A stretch of 64,000 nt of DNA from Glutamicibacter sp. MNS18 (GTDB taxonomy: Bacteria > Actinomycetota > Actinomycetes > Actinomycetales > Micrococcaceae): positions 93,871 through 157,870 of the forward strand of contig NZ_JAPCHW010000008.1 of the NCBI RefSeq assembly GCF_026107515.2. The letters are read 5' to 3'. The position numbers and the translations under genes were made by a program. Of the stretch, positions 8,942 to 18,002 are shown piece after piece. Numbering within the stretch: position 1 is the first letter of the stretch; every line of letters begins with the position of its first letter. The notes under the pieces are model-generated. The model had not been told where the DNA came from and ran no database searches. It was given only the letters and a program-made list of their open reading frames with translations.

Positions 8942-10458
8942 GCCCGGCTACCCAAGGTCAGCCCCGCAGTAAGTGGCGGGCACGTTCGCTATTCGCCCTG
9001 TCCATACGCTGGAAAATCACCCTCGCCACCATGGCGGCCATGACATTGCTTCTGTCTCTGCTCGGCATCGGATCGTACAGGTACGCAGCTAATGCCCAAC
9101 AAACCTCGCTGATCCAAGCCGCAAATTCACAGTTTAACGTCATCAGGATGTCCCTGGAACAAGGGACTATTCCGGAGGGCAGTCACTCCGTTTCCGGTAC
9201 TCCCATAGAAGTCTCCGTCGGCAACAAGACGATAATCGCCGATCCCATGATTTCCAGCCTGGGTTGGAATCACACCCTGGGTTCCGTCATGCCAGGCCCC
9301 CACCGGTCTGACGGCGACGACGCAGGAATCGGTGTCGTAGACCAATTTCCGATCACGACGACGAAGTCTTGGCATCCATGGGCCAACCGGAATTTCGACA
9401 TTGCCTACATGGATATCCCGTCCGACCACGTTGGTCTGGATCTCGATGCAGGGCAAACTGTTGTGCGGATCGCCGCGGTGATACATGATGCCACCTCGGA
9501 ACAGCTGCTGAAGTTTCTGCGCCTTGCCCTGTTTATTGCCATTCCCGTAACGGTAGCGCTGGTCGGGTCCGTTGCCTACGTTGCCGTTTCGTTCTCCCTG
9601 CGCCCGGTAGATCGGATCCGGCGCAAGCTCAAGGAGGTCACGGCAGCGAATTTGGGTCAACGGCTGTTTGTCCCGAGGACCGGGGATGAGATCCAGGCCT
9701 TGGCCGAGGAAGGCAACGCCGCCCTTGAGCGGCTGGAAATCGCCGAACACAGCCAGCAGCAGTTCATCACCAATGCCGCCCACGACCTGCGCAGCCCGCT
9801 GGCTTCACTGTACTCAACCCTTGAAATCGCACGGTTGTACCCGGATTCCCAAAACACCGAGCAAACCCTGGCGGACGCCGAACAACAGGTCAAGCGCCTG
9901 ATGGCCCTGGCCGAACAACTCTTGGAAATCGAGCAGCTCAACTCGCTGAAGAGCACCGGACTCCATGAGATCGACACCCAGCGGCTGGTCACCGCCGTCG
10001 TTGAATTGCATTCCACCCCGGTGCCGGTCACGGTCCACATCAAGGACGATCTGCCGCAACTGGTCGGTATCGGGGTCGATCAACGACTGTTCGGCTCAGC
10101 GCTGTCCAATCTGCTCTCCAACGCCCAACGCCACGCCAGATCCACCATCAACCTCCATCTTGCCTACCAAGGCCCCATCACGGCGTCCCCGGATTCGTGT
10201 CCCCGGGGCACGATGCTGGTGGCCGTGGCCAATGATGGTCCCCCGATCGCCGAGCAGGATCGGGACCGCATTTTCGAGCGGTTCACCCGTCTCGATGAGG
10301 CACGTTCCGCGTCTCAGGGTGGAAGCGGCCTGGGTCTGGCACTCACCGCGCAGATCATGGCGGCGGCCGGTGGCGACGTACAGGTCACCCAGGAGTCCGG
10401 CATGACGGTCTTCCGGCTGCGTTTCCCGGCCACGGAAACTTCCACGCAGCGTACCTGA
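8938..10458 (+). CDS. Sensor histidine kinase
   Basis: This 506-residue membrane kinase has TM1 at about residues 26-46, an extracytoplasmic sensor region of ~145 residues, TM2 at about 195-219, then a HAMP linker. The dimerisation box has His282 (NAAHDLRSPLASLY). The ATPase domain has an N box (ALSNLLSNAQRHA) and G boxes (VANDGPPI, GGSGLGLAL). It is the cognate partner of the overlapping response regulator. The sensor domain shows no named fold by eye, so the signal is unknown. Confidence 0.94.
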   Translation: MSPATQGQPRSKWRARSLFALSIRWKITLATMAAMTLLLSLLGIGSYRYAANAQQTSLIQAANSQFNVIRMSLEQGTIPEGSHSVSGTPIEVSVGNKTIIADPMISSLGWNHTLGSVMPGPHRSDGDDAGIGVVDQFPITTTKSWHPWANRNFDIAYMDIPSDHVGLDLDAGQTVVRIAAVIHDATSEQLLKFLRLALFIAIPVTVALVGSVAYVAVSFSLRPVDRIRRKLKEVTAANLGQRLFVPRTGDEIQALAEEGNAALERLEIAEHSQQQFITNAAHDLRSPLASLYSTLEIARLYPDSQNTEQTLADAEQQVKRLMALAEQLLEIEQLNSLKSTGLHEIDTQRLVTAVVELHSTPVPVTVHIKDDLPQLVGIGVDQRLFGSALSNLLSNAQRHARSTINLHLAYQGPITASPDSCPRGTMLVAVANDGPPIAEQDRDRIFERFTRLDEARSASQGGSGLGLALTAQIMAAAGGDVQVTQESGMTVFRLRFPATETSTQRT

Positions 10459-10551
10459 CGGTGCCGTCGGGTTCAGTCAGCTTCCACTGCACCGGCCACG
10501 GCAAAGTACCTACCACCCGTACTTTTCCTCACTGTCCAGGGAGCTGCCCTC

Positions 10552-11898
10552 GTGTCGGATACACGCAAATCCCGAACCCAACACCGGTTCGGCATCTGCA
10601 AGATTGCTTGGCTGGCGGCAACTGCGGTGGTTATTGCCATGGCCCTCGTCCTCCATCTGGCGGTGCTCTCCACAGTTGATCCGGTGGATTTCCTGGTCTA
10701 CCGCTACGCGGTGATCGGCGTCTTCGACGGTGTGGACCTGTATGCCGCCAACCTGGTTGGTCCGATGATGCCCGACGGCGGGTTGCCCTACACCTACACC
10801 CCGTTCGGCGTCCTTGCCCTGCTGCCGACCGCGTTGTTAGGCCCTTGGAGCGCCTTCGCCGTGTGGTCGCTGCTGACCCTGACGGGTTTCGTCTGGAGCA
10901 TGTGGCAAGTGATCCCGCAGGATCGGCGCCGCCCATGGTTGCTCCCGGTGTTGGCAGCTGTCGCCAGTGCCACCAGCGTCGTTGCCCACCATCTGCACTT
11001 CGGCCAGGTCAACGTGTTCCTCATGATTATGGTGATCTGGGACCTGACCCGCTCGAGGTCCTCGGTAATCAGCCGGCGTCTGCCCCGTGGCGTATTGGTC
11101 GGTATGGCTGCGGCCATCAAGCTGACCCCGGGCCTGTTCATGGTGTTTTTCCTTCTCACCCGGCAGTGGCGGCTCTTCTGGGCCTCCACCGTGTCATTCA
11201 TCGCCTGCACGTCGTTGGCGGGACTCCTGTTTCCGACCATGAGCTGGCGGTTCTTCAGCGACACCTTGTGGAGCCTGGGAACCCGGGTGAGCCTCACAGG
11301 GGATTTGGGGACCTCGGGCAACAACTCGATCACCGGATTGTTCACTGCCCTCGGCGGTATTCCCAAACCGTTGATACTTGCCGCGCTCGTCGTGGCCGCG
11401 GTGTACATCCTGGGCGCGGCGGGCAAGACTCATTGGCGCGGTGAACACACTGCGGCCTGGTTGATAATCGGGGTCGGTGCCCCACTGCTCTCACCGGTGA
11501 GCTGGATCCACCATTGGGTGTACCTGCTTCCGGCCCTGTGCTATCTGGTGGGAACCCGCCGTTTCCATCGCATGTCAATGGTCGGGATAGTCTTGCCGGG
11601 GCTGTTGCTGTTGGTCGGCCCGGAAGCCGGGCAGTGGCTGTTTTCCACGGCCCCCTCGTGGTTGTGGCCGGCCGCGGCAATCCTGCGTCAATCCCTGATG
11701 GTCGCCTCAGTGGCCGTGATCTTCTGGCTGCAGCGGACCCAGCCCTGTCACAGGCTCCGGCCCAAAGCACGTGAAGACCGCGACCCCCGGTCGCGGTCTT
11801 CACGTGCTCATCCGTTTCTTCCCACGCCGGCCAGTGGCGACGATAGTGTCACCGTGGACGGTAAGCCGTTGCCTGTGTCCCCTCGGGTGATGGCCTAG
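10552..11898 (+). CDS. GT87-like (DUF2029) polyprenol-dependent glycosyltransferase, membrane protein
   Basis: This 448-residue multi-spanning protein has the features of actinobacterial alpha-1,2-mannosyltransferase-like GT87 enzymes: an early acidic motif after TM1 (VDPVDFLVYRYA), YTYTPFGVLALLP, and repeated hydrophobic helices. Such enzymes use polyprenyl-phosphate sugars to extend cell-envelope glycans or glycolipids. It starts at a GTG preceded by AGGGAG. The last ~45 codons cross a perfect 19-bp inverted repeat (11767-11807) and are hydrophilic and low in family resemblance, so the original stop may have been lost. Confidence 0.75.
   Translation: MSDTRKSRTQHRFGICKIAWLAATAVVIAMALVLHLAVLSTVDPVDFLVYRYAVIGVFDGVDLYAANLVGPMMPDGGLPYTYTPFGVLALLPTALLGPWSAFAVWSLLTLTGFVWSMWQVIPQDRRRPWLLPVLAAVASATSVVAHHLHFGQVNVFLMIMVIWDLTRSRSSVISRRLPRGVLVGMAAAIKLTPGLFMVFFLLTRQWRLFWASTVSFIACTSLAGLLFPTMSWRFFSDTLWSLGTRVSLTGDLGTSGNNSITGLFTALGGIPKPLILAALVVAAVYILGAAGKTHWRGEHTAAWLIIGVGAPLLSPVSWIHHWVYLLPALCYLVGTRRFHRMSMVGIVLPGLLLLVGPEAGQWLFSTAPSWLWPAAAILRQSLMVASVAVIFWLQRTQPCHRLRPKAREDRDPRSRSSRAHPFLPTPASGDDSVTVDGKPLPVSPRVMA
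11767..11807. repeat. Perfect 19-bp inverted repeat inside the 3' end of the glycosyltransferase ORF
   Basis: The arms 11767-11785 and 11789-11807 are exact complements with a 3-nt loop, followed by a weakly T-rich stretch. The shape is that of an intrinsic terminator, but it lies 91 bp before the stop codon of the open frame. Confidence 0.75.
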
Positions 11899-11944
11899 CC
11901 CAGTTATTTCATGGCGGTGCACGTAATTAACCGTCGTTAACAAG

Positions 11945-12017
11945 GAAAAGGTGACCTGAACTGGGAAAATAGAGGTGTTGAAACTATATCTACCTGGTTC
12001 GAAAGGGTCACCTTTTC
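11945..12017. repeat. 12-bp inverted repeat in the IS leader
   Basis: GAAAAGGTGACC (11945-11956) is exactly complementary to GGTCACCTTTTC (12006-12017), with 49 bp between. It sits ahead of the transposase GTG start and could fold in read-through transcripts to hide the start region, as known for several insertion sequences. Confidence 0.6.
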
Positions 12018-12056
12018 AGTGAACAACCTTACCCGCCTTTCCCTGCCATCCCAACC

Positions 12057-13455
12057 GTGACGACCAACCAGAACCTGGTCAGCCATGCCGGACTCACCAC
12101 CCTGACCGGGCTACTGAACAGCGTGGAATTCAAACACCTGAGCGAAGACAGGTTCTCCCAGTTCGCGCCGGCCACGGCCACACACCGGGCAGGGAAAATG
12201 ATCGCGGACTTGTGCCTGATGCTCGCCGCCGGCGGCCAGCAAGTCAGCGACCTGGACCAGCTACGCACCAACGATGAGGTGTTCGGCCCGATCGCCTCCG
12301 AGGCAACGCTCAGCCGGTTCTTCGCACGCATCGCCGAACACCCCGGGGCCTTCGACTACGCGTTCGCCACGATGCAACGCGAAGTCCGCTCCCGGCTATG
12401 GGCCGCCGCAGGGGGCCGCAACCCCGCCTTGAAGGCCAGCAGGAAGAACCCGCTGGTCATCGATATTGATGCCTCCCTAGTCCATGTGCACTCCGACAAG
12501 GAGAAAGCTGCCGGAACCTACAAGCGCGGGTACGGGTTCGCACCGAGGAATCGCGATGATTGATTACGGCAAGGGCTGCGGTACCGGCGAGGTGCTCGCC
12601 GTGCGACTGCGCCCGGGCAACAAGGGCGCCAATAGCGCCGCTGACCACATCAGCATCCTTCATGAGGCACTGGCCCAGCTACCGGACCAGTTCTACGACC
12701 AGAACGGGGAGCTGATCGGTGAGAAGATCCTGGTACGCACCGACAGCGCCGGGGCCTCACGCCAGTTCCTGAAGCACCTGCACGACCTGGGAATCCAGTT
12801 CTCCACCTCCTACGCGTTACCGGTCATCAACGAACGCTATATCCGGTGGATCAACGAAAAGAAATTATGGGAACCAGCGCTCACCGCGGACGGTGAACTG
12901 CGCCAGGACGCGTGGGTCATCGACGCATCCAAGGTGATCGGGCTGAAGAACTACCCGCCGGGAACCAGGATCTACCTTCGGGCCGAACCCCTGCACCCCG
13001 GGGCGAAAGCCTCGCTATTCGATACGGAGGGGAATCGGATCACCGCGTTCCTGACGAACTCGCCACGCTACAACCCGCAGTTCCTGGACGTACGCCACCG
13101 GGCGCGGGGCCGCTGTGAGAACCGGATCAAAACGCTCAAGGCCGCTGGATTGGGTAAGCTGCCCTTCACCTCGTTCGCCTCGAACCAGGCATGGGCGATG
13201 TTGGCGATGTTCACCATGAACCTGGTCTCCTGGTTGCAGATGACCGTGTTACCGGCCGGGCATGTGGCCAGCAGTTGGGACCTGAAACGATGGCGGTACC
13301 GGGTCTGGTCCCTGGCAGGGAAACTGGTGACCAGCGGCCGGCAAACCCGGTTGCTGATCAACCACACGACACCGGAAACCGGTCTGGTGCTACTGATCAA
13401 TGAGAACCTCAGCTTGATGCATCAGCGGTGGCGGGAGGGGCAGCTCGCTGCCTGA
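12057..13455 (+). pseudogene. IS1380-family transposase, frameshifted
   Basis: The first frame (GTG at 12057 to a stop at 12563) gives the N-terminal domain and the first DDE region (VIDIDASLVHVHSDKEKAAGT). The second frame, to 13455, carries MIDYGKGCGTGEVL, VRTDSAGASRQFL and the C-terminal NRIKTLKAAGLG...FTMNLVSWLQM. Family members are normally one ORF of about 450-460 residues. The frames join near 12549, where one extra base is the simplest cause. This copy is probably not able to move itself. Confidence 0.85.
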
Positions 13456-13788
13456 TACCACCGGTAGCGTCCATCATCAGAACGAGAGCAAGGAAGAACC
13501 CGACCGGTGCGTGGAGACCGGCGCTCACACCAGCGCATGGCGCCACTTGGTACACCCGAAAATGCTCAACCCCGCCGGGGCACGATCTGATCGTGCACCA
13601 GGCAGGGGTACTACACCACCATGAAAAATCTGGGTTAAGTGGACCACTGCCGGTGGATGTCGTGGTACCCAGCTATGGATTTACGGTATGGGATGCCCTA
13701 AAGTTTTCCTGTACGCAATTGTAAGGACATTCGCACATAATCACCGCTGTTGACTTCCGGTGCTTCCAAACCCGTGAGAAGGATACCC
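13456..13788. other. Gap: IS 3' end and upstream region of the next operon
   Basis: About the first 190 bp belong to the IS1380 copy and include a palindrome GCACGATCTGATCGTGC (13580-13596). The remainder, from about 13650, precedes the TIM-barrel gene and must hold its promoter. I see no LacI-type or GntR-type palindrome in it. Confidence 0.5.
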
Positions 13789-14673
13789 ATGCCCAAGCTA
13801 TCCATGAATGTCACCACCACGTTCTACGGCAACGTCGCTAATGACATTGCCACGGCGAAGGCCGCGGGCTTCGGTGGCATTGAATTGCAAAGCCCCAAAC
13901 TGTACCGCTACCTGGATGCCGGGTATTCGGTGCACAACTTGCCTCCGCTGTTGCAGGGGCTGGACGTCACCGGGATTGGCGCGGTGCTGGACCTGGAGCG
14001 CCAGGGTAGCGCCCGCGATGAGTTCCTTTCCGAGGTGGAACGCATGGCGCAGATCGCCACAGTTCTTGGAGCGCCCATCCTCCAGCTGTGTACCGGACCG
14101 GTCAACTGGAATGTGGTCAAGGACTTCAAGTCCGGGACCTTGGAGGCGAGCGACCCGCGCTACCGTGGCACCCTGGGGCTGGCCGAATCCGCGGCCATCG
14201 ATGTCGCGGCCAGCAATGTCGCAGACGCGGCGGTAATCGCCGCGGCCCATGGTCTGGACCTTTATCTGGAGCCGCTGGCCTGGTCGAATATCAATCGCTG
14301 CGCCCAGGCCTTGGAGATCATCGAACGTTCGGGGCGCGAAAACGTTGGTATCGCACTGGACACCTGGCACTTCTGGTCGGTGGGCGACACCCTTGAAGAG
14401 GTCGCCGCACTACCCAAGGAACTCATCAAGACCGTGCACATTTCCGACGGACTGGATCTCGACCGGCAGAACGATATACCCACTCAGGATGTCCACCGCA
14501 ACGTGGTCATCGGTGGCGGTGCCATCCCGTTGCAGGAATGGGTCGATGCGGTGAAATCCACCGGCTACGACGGGTGGTGGGTCTCGGAGATGTTCTCCGA
14601 CAAGGCCAACGAACACGATTTCCTCAAGGTCGCGAGCACCATGCGCAACCTACTGGACATCCTGGTTTCCTAG
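13789..14673 (+). CDS. Sugar phosphate isomerase/epimerase-type TIM barrel
   Basis: This 294-residue protein belongs to the AP-endonuclease-2 / xylose isomerase-like fold. Metal-ligand segments typical of the family are visible: Glu161 (YLEPLAW), ALDTWHFWSVG, KTVHISDGLD and WVSEMFSDK. The ATG at 13789 follows GAGAAGGA, better than the in-frame ATG at 13750. The next gene, a Gfo/Idh/MocA dehydrogenase, starts 27 bp later, so oxidation and then isomerisation or dehydration of one sugar or cyclitol is likely. The substrate is unknown. Confidence 0.85.
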   Translation: MPKLSMNVTTTFYGNVANDIATAKAAGFGGIELQSPKLYRYLDAGYSVHNLPPLLQGLDVTGIGAVLDLERQGSARDEFLSEVERMAQIATVLGAPILQLCTGPVNWNVVKDFKSGTLEASDPRYRGTLGLAESAAIDVAASNVADAAVIAAAHGLDLYLEPLAWSNINRCAQALEIIERSGRENVGIALDTWHFWSVGDTLEEVAALPKELIKTVHISDGLDLDRQNDIPTQDVHRNVVIGGGAIPLQEWVDAVKSTGYDGWWVSEMFSDKANEHDFLKVASTMRNLLDILVS

Positions 14674-14699
14674 TTGCCGCCCACCCCAAGGAGCTTTCC

Positions 14700-15707
14700 A
14701 TGCAACGCTTTGCACTGATCGGTGCCGGGTTTATTGGCTCAATCCATGCCCGGAACCTTGCCGCCAACCCGGACGTTGACTTCAGCCTCGTCTACGACGT
14801 GGATCAGGAGAGCGCAGAATCCCTCGCCCACGCCCACGGCGCCCGCGCCGCGCGCAGCCTGGATGAGGTGTTCGACTCTAGAAGTATTGACGCAGTGTTC
14901 ATCGCTTCTTCCACCAACACGCACGCCGCCAACCTGCGCCGCGCGGCCGCGAGCGGAATCGCCGCCCTGGTGGAAAAGCCCATCGACATAGACCTGCGGC
15001 AAGCCCGGGACACCGTAGCCGCCGTTGAACGGGCAGGTATTCGTGCGATGGTGAATTTCAACCGGCGCTTCGACCGCGACCATTCACGACTCAAGGCGCT
15101 GGTTGAGGCCGGTAACTTGGGACCGCTATACCTGCTCCAGCTCACTTCCCGTGGACCAGCCCTGCCACCGCTGGATTACTTGAAGGTGTCCGGCGGCCAG
15201 ATGCGTGATCAGACCGTACACTTTTTTGATCTGGCCCGATGGATCCACGGGTCTGATCCGCAGGAAGTATTCGTGGCCGGAGCCGCCCTAACCGATCCCC
15301 GCGTGGCACAGCTCGGGGATGTCGACACCTCAGCGGCAACCCTGCGCTTTGCTTCCGGGGCACTGGCACAAATCGACAGTGTGCGGCACACCGGGTATGG
15401 ATACGACGAACGAATCGAGGTTTTGGGTGCCGACGGTATGGCCGAATCCGGTCGTTTGCGCGCCGGCAATATCACCGTGTTCCGGGGCGCCCACTCGCGT
15501 GCCGATGGGCTGCACGTCAACTGGTTCGAAAGGGTGCAACCTACCTACGCGTTGGCCCTGCAGGGATTCGTTGACGCACTTGAACGCGACACGGACGTGC
15601 CGGTACCCCTGCGCGATGGCCTCAAGGCCCAGGCCATCGCCGAGGCGGCCACCCGCTCGTTGAGCAGTGGGCGCAGCGAGCGGATCGACTACGGGTCCGA
15701 AAGCTGA
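14700..15707 (+). CDS. Gfo/Idh/MocA oxidoreductase (inositol 2-dehydrogenase-like)
   Basis: This 335-residue NAD(P)-dependent dehydrogenase has a Rossmann domain (FALIGAGFIGSIHARNLA), the catalytic-lysine motif VEKPID, and the Asp/His pair in MRDQTVHFFDLARW. Length and motif fit the IolG/IdhA branch. The ATG at 14700 is preceded by AAGGAG. It forms an operon with the TIM barrel upstream and converges on a binding-protein gene. It is one of eight members of this family in the window. Confidence 0.88.
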   Translation: MQRFALIGAGFIGSIHARNLAANPDVDFSLVYDVDQESAESLAHAHGARAARSLDEVFDSRSIDAVFIASSTNTHAANLRRAAASGIAALVEKPIDIDLRQARDTVAAVERAGIRAMVNFNRRFDRDHSRLKALVEAGNLGPLYLLQLTSRGPALPPLDYLKVSGGQMRDQTVHFFDLARWIHGSDPQEVFVAGAALTDPRVAQLGDVDTSAATLRFASGALAQIDSVRHTGYGYDERIEVLGADGMAESGRLRAGNITVFRGAHSRADGLHVNWFERVQPTYALALQGFVDALERDTDVPVPLRDGLKAQAIAEAATRSLSSGRSERIDYGSES

Positions 15708-15722
15708 ACACAGCTCACTGCA

Positions 15723-15759
15723 GATGGGACCCAGTGCACGGAATGCACCGGGTCCCATC
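15723..15759. terminator. Bidirectional terminator hairpin
   Basis: A 16-bp stem (15723-15738 with 15744-15759, one mismatch) with a 5-nt loop lies between convergent genes. Confidence 0.75.
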
Positions 15760-15769
15760 CCGGCAAAGG

Positions 15770-16765
15770 CTATCTGATCCCCTCCTGGGCAAAGCGCAGG
15801 ATATCCGCAGCATTGCTCGAGTCGACGATGGCCGGGCCGGTCAGGATATTCTTCCCACCACCGATTTCGAATCCACCACGATGGTTCTGCCACAGGGCGT
15901 CAACGGCGAGATATCCCTGCAGCCACGGCTGCTGGTCCACCGTGAACAGGATTGTTTCATCCACGATCCCCTGGGCCAGCTCGGAGTTCAGGTCGAAGGA
16001 GGCGATGGCCGCGTCGCTGCCGGTTTCGGATTTGGAGGTTGCGGCAGTCAACGCGATCGGTGCATCGAGTGCCACCAGCGCATCCGCACTTTGGGTGGCC
16101 TGCAGTTTGGCGGTAATCGTTGAAGCCACCTGGGTCATGTCGGTGCCTTGCACGTAGAGGTTCTCGGTGGCCGGAATAATCTCCTTGACACCTTCGCACC
16201 TGGCCTCCAGCCCCACATTGCCCTGCTCGTGGATGACGCAGATCGGTGAGGTCTTGCCCTCCTCCTTAAGCCGTTCGCCCACGGCTTCCCCGGCCAGCTT
16301 TTCATCGCTACCGAAATGGGCAAAGGCTCCCATTGCCGCCGATACCTCGCCTCCGGAGTTGATCGACACCAACGGAATACCGGCTTCTTCGGCCTTGCCC
16401 AGGACCTCTTCCAGGGCCCCGGGCTTGGCCAGGGTCACGATGATCCCGTCAACACCCTGCACCACGTACTGCTCCACCAGCTGGGCCTGGCGCCCTGCTT
16501 CAGGATCCGAACTGTAGATCAGCTCAACGTTGTCCTTGGCTGCCGCTTCCTCGGCACCTCGCCGGATGGTGTCCCAGAAGGTATTTCCCGGAGCACTGTG
16601 GGTAATCATCGCGACCTTGATCGGATCGGTTGCGGCAACCTGTCCCGCGGGCAGGTCCTCTTCCGCTACTTGCCGGCCGCCCTGTGACGAGCACCCGGTC
16701 AGCACCAGCGCTCCGGCGAGCGCCACCCCGGCAAAGCGCGAACCCCTTGAATCGAACCAACGCAT
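15770..16765 (-). CDS. Sugar-binding lipoprotein of an ABC importer (receptor 1, orphan)
   Basis: This 331-residue protein has a lipoprotein signal (ALVLTGCSS, Cys about residue 25) and a periplasmic-binding-protein type 1 fold (KVAMITHSAPGNTFWDTIRR, FTVDQQPWLQGYLAVDALWQ). It closely resembles the receptor at 22282-23280, sharing long segments such as YVQGTDMTQV and FAHFGSDE. It has no permease or ATPase in its own operon, which is TIM barrel, dehydrogenase, then this gene. I infer it delivers its ligand to the permease/ATPase pair at 20240-22215. Confidence 0.9.
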   Translation of the reverse strand: MRWFDSRGSRFAGVALAGALVLTGCSSQGGRQVAEEDLPAGQVAATDPIKVAMITHSAPGNTFWDTIRRGAEEAAAKDNVELIYSSDPEAGRQAQLVEQYVVQGVDGIIVTLAKPGALEEVLGKAEEAGIPLVSINSGGEVSAAMGAFAHFGSDEKLAGEAVGERLKEEGKTSPICVIHEQGNVGLEARCEGVKEIIPATENLYVQGTDMTQVASTITAKLQATQSADALVALDAPIALTAATSKSETGSDAAIASFDLNSELAQGIVDETILFTVDQQPWLQGYLAVDALWQNHRGGFEIGGGKNILTGPAIVDSSNAADILRFAQEGIR

Positions 16766-16791
16766 GTTGTCCTCCCTCGTTCCGGTTCCGG

Positions 16792-17976
16792 CTAGCTATG
16801 GGCCACAAGGCCCTTGACGGCAACGGATTCCTTGCGCTGATGCGACTCAAAAGCGGCACCAACAACATTCATCATCCGCGCGGCGGTTTCGAAATCGGTG
16901 CTCATCGGCTCTGCATCGCGCACGCAGCGCACGAACTCCTGGATCTCGGCCACAAAGGCCTCGGCATATCCGGTGCCGACTCCGGCACCGGGCATCGCGG
17001 CCACATCGTTGAAGTACGGGTGGCTGGGGCCGGTGTAGACGGTGCGTGGACCGTTGTACACCCCGTCGGCATCGGCCTTGAAGATCTGGAATTCGCCGCC
17101 ACGGATGGAGTCGAAGGTGATGCTTCCGGCATCCCCGAACAGCTCAACGCCCAGGGAGTTCGGCACGCCCTGGGCGATGCGGCTCAGCTGCACATGACCG
17201 AGGACACCGTTCTCCAGTCCCAGGGTCAGCAGCGCCACGTCGTCATTGGTCACCTCACCGAGCTGGCCAGTAACCGCCCCGCCATGGCCCACTGCTCCGG
17301 CGGCCGCGAGCGGGCGCTGCTTGATAACGGTGTTCAGCATCGCATTGTGCACCTCGCTGATGTGCCCGGCCACGAATTCAACCGCATCCAGCGCATGCGC
17401 CCCGATATCCAGCAGGGCTCCGCCACCGGATTCTTCCTGGGAGTATCGCCAGGTCAGGGCACCGTCGAGGTTCGCGGCATAGTCGGCATTGTACCACGCT
17501 CGTACGGTGTGCGCGGTGCCGATCAGCCCCTCGCTCACGGCGGCCGCCACGGCTGCCAGGCCGGGAAGACGGCGGAAGGAGAAACCGACCCCGGTCACCG
17601 CGTCGCTGCCCTGCGCAAGCTGCGCCAGGCTGGTGGCTTCCTGCGGGGTGCGGCCAATGGGCTTTTCGGCGAACAAATGCTTGCCGCTGGCCAGCACCTT
17701 CGGTAGCACCTGGGCGTGCAGGAAGTTGGGAAGGGCGACGCTGATGATGTCAACATCCGAATTGATCAGCTCATCGATGTCGGCGGTGGCCTGCTGGAAA
17801 CCGAAGCGGCGGGCCACCGATTCGGCCAGCTGCAGATTCGGGTCCGCAATGCAGACCAGTTCAAGATCCACCGGTTCGCTGCCGCGAACCATCATGGCGT
17901 TGCGGAAGCCGAAGGCGTGGGCCTGGCCGGCCATTCCGGCACCGATGATTCCGACGCGCAGTGCTTTGTTGTTCAT
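16792..17976 (-). CDS. Gfo/Idh/MocA oxidoreductase, long form (~394 aa)
   Basis: Motifs are VGIIGAGMAGQAHAFGFRNA for the dinucleotide, AEKPIG for the catalytic lysine, and GGALLDIGAHALDAVEF for Asp/His. The 390-405-residue size with TWRY and HPYFND segments groups it with the proteins at 24545 and 31002. This is the branch that includes levoglucosan-type sugar 3-dehydrogenases; I infer oxidation of a free or anhydro sugar or a cyclitol. The ATG at 17976 is preceded by AGGGAG. It lies between a TIM barrel and receptor 1 in one operon. Confidence 0.88.
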   Translation of the reverse strand: MNNKALRVGIIGAGMAGQAHAFGFRNAMMVRGSEPVDLELVCIADPNLQLAESVARRFGFQQATADIDELINSDVDIISVALPNFLHAQVLPKVLASGKHLFAEKPIGRTPQEATSLAQLAQGSDAVTGVGFSFRRLPGLAAVAAAVSEGLIGTAHTVRAWYNADYAANLDGALTWRYSQEESGGGALLDIGAHALDAVEFVAGHISEVHNAMLNTVIKQRPLAAAGAVGHGGAVTGQLGEVTNDDVALLTLGLENGVLGHVQLSRIAQGVPNSLGVELFGDAGSITFDSIRGGEFQIFKADADGVYNGPRTVYTGPSHPYFNDVAAMPGAGVGTGYAEAFVAEIQEFVRCVRDAEPMSTDFETAARMMNVVGAAFESHQRKESVAVKGLVAHS

Positions 17977-18002
17977 TGGTTTTCTCCCTGAAGGCTGGGT
18001 GG

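Larger units (their letters stand above)
11945..13650 (+). mobile_element. IS1380-family insertion sequence (defective copy, ends approximate)
   Basis: The element contains a transposase of the IS1380 family (12057-13455) in two frames, a leader with a 12-bp inverted repeat, and about 190 bp of non-coding 3' sequence. Weakly matching terminal segments, CTGAACTGGGA near 11956 and the complement of TCTGGGTTAAG near 13633, may be the terminal repeats. I could not define an exact end or a target duplication. Confidence 0.7.

Noticed and set aside
12057-13455. Programmed frameshifting in the IS1380 transposase
   Set aside because: No slippery heptamer is evident near 12549 and the family normally uses a single continuous frame, so a disabling indel is simpler.
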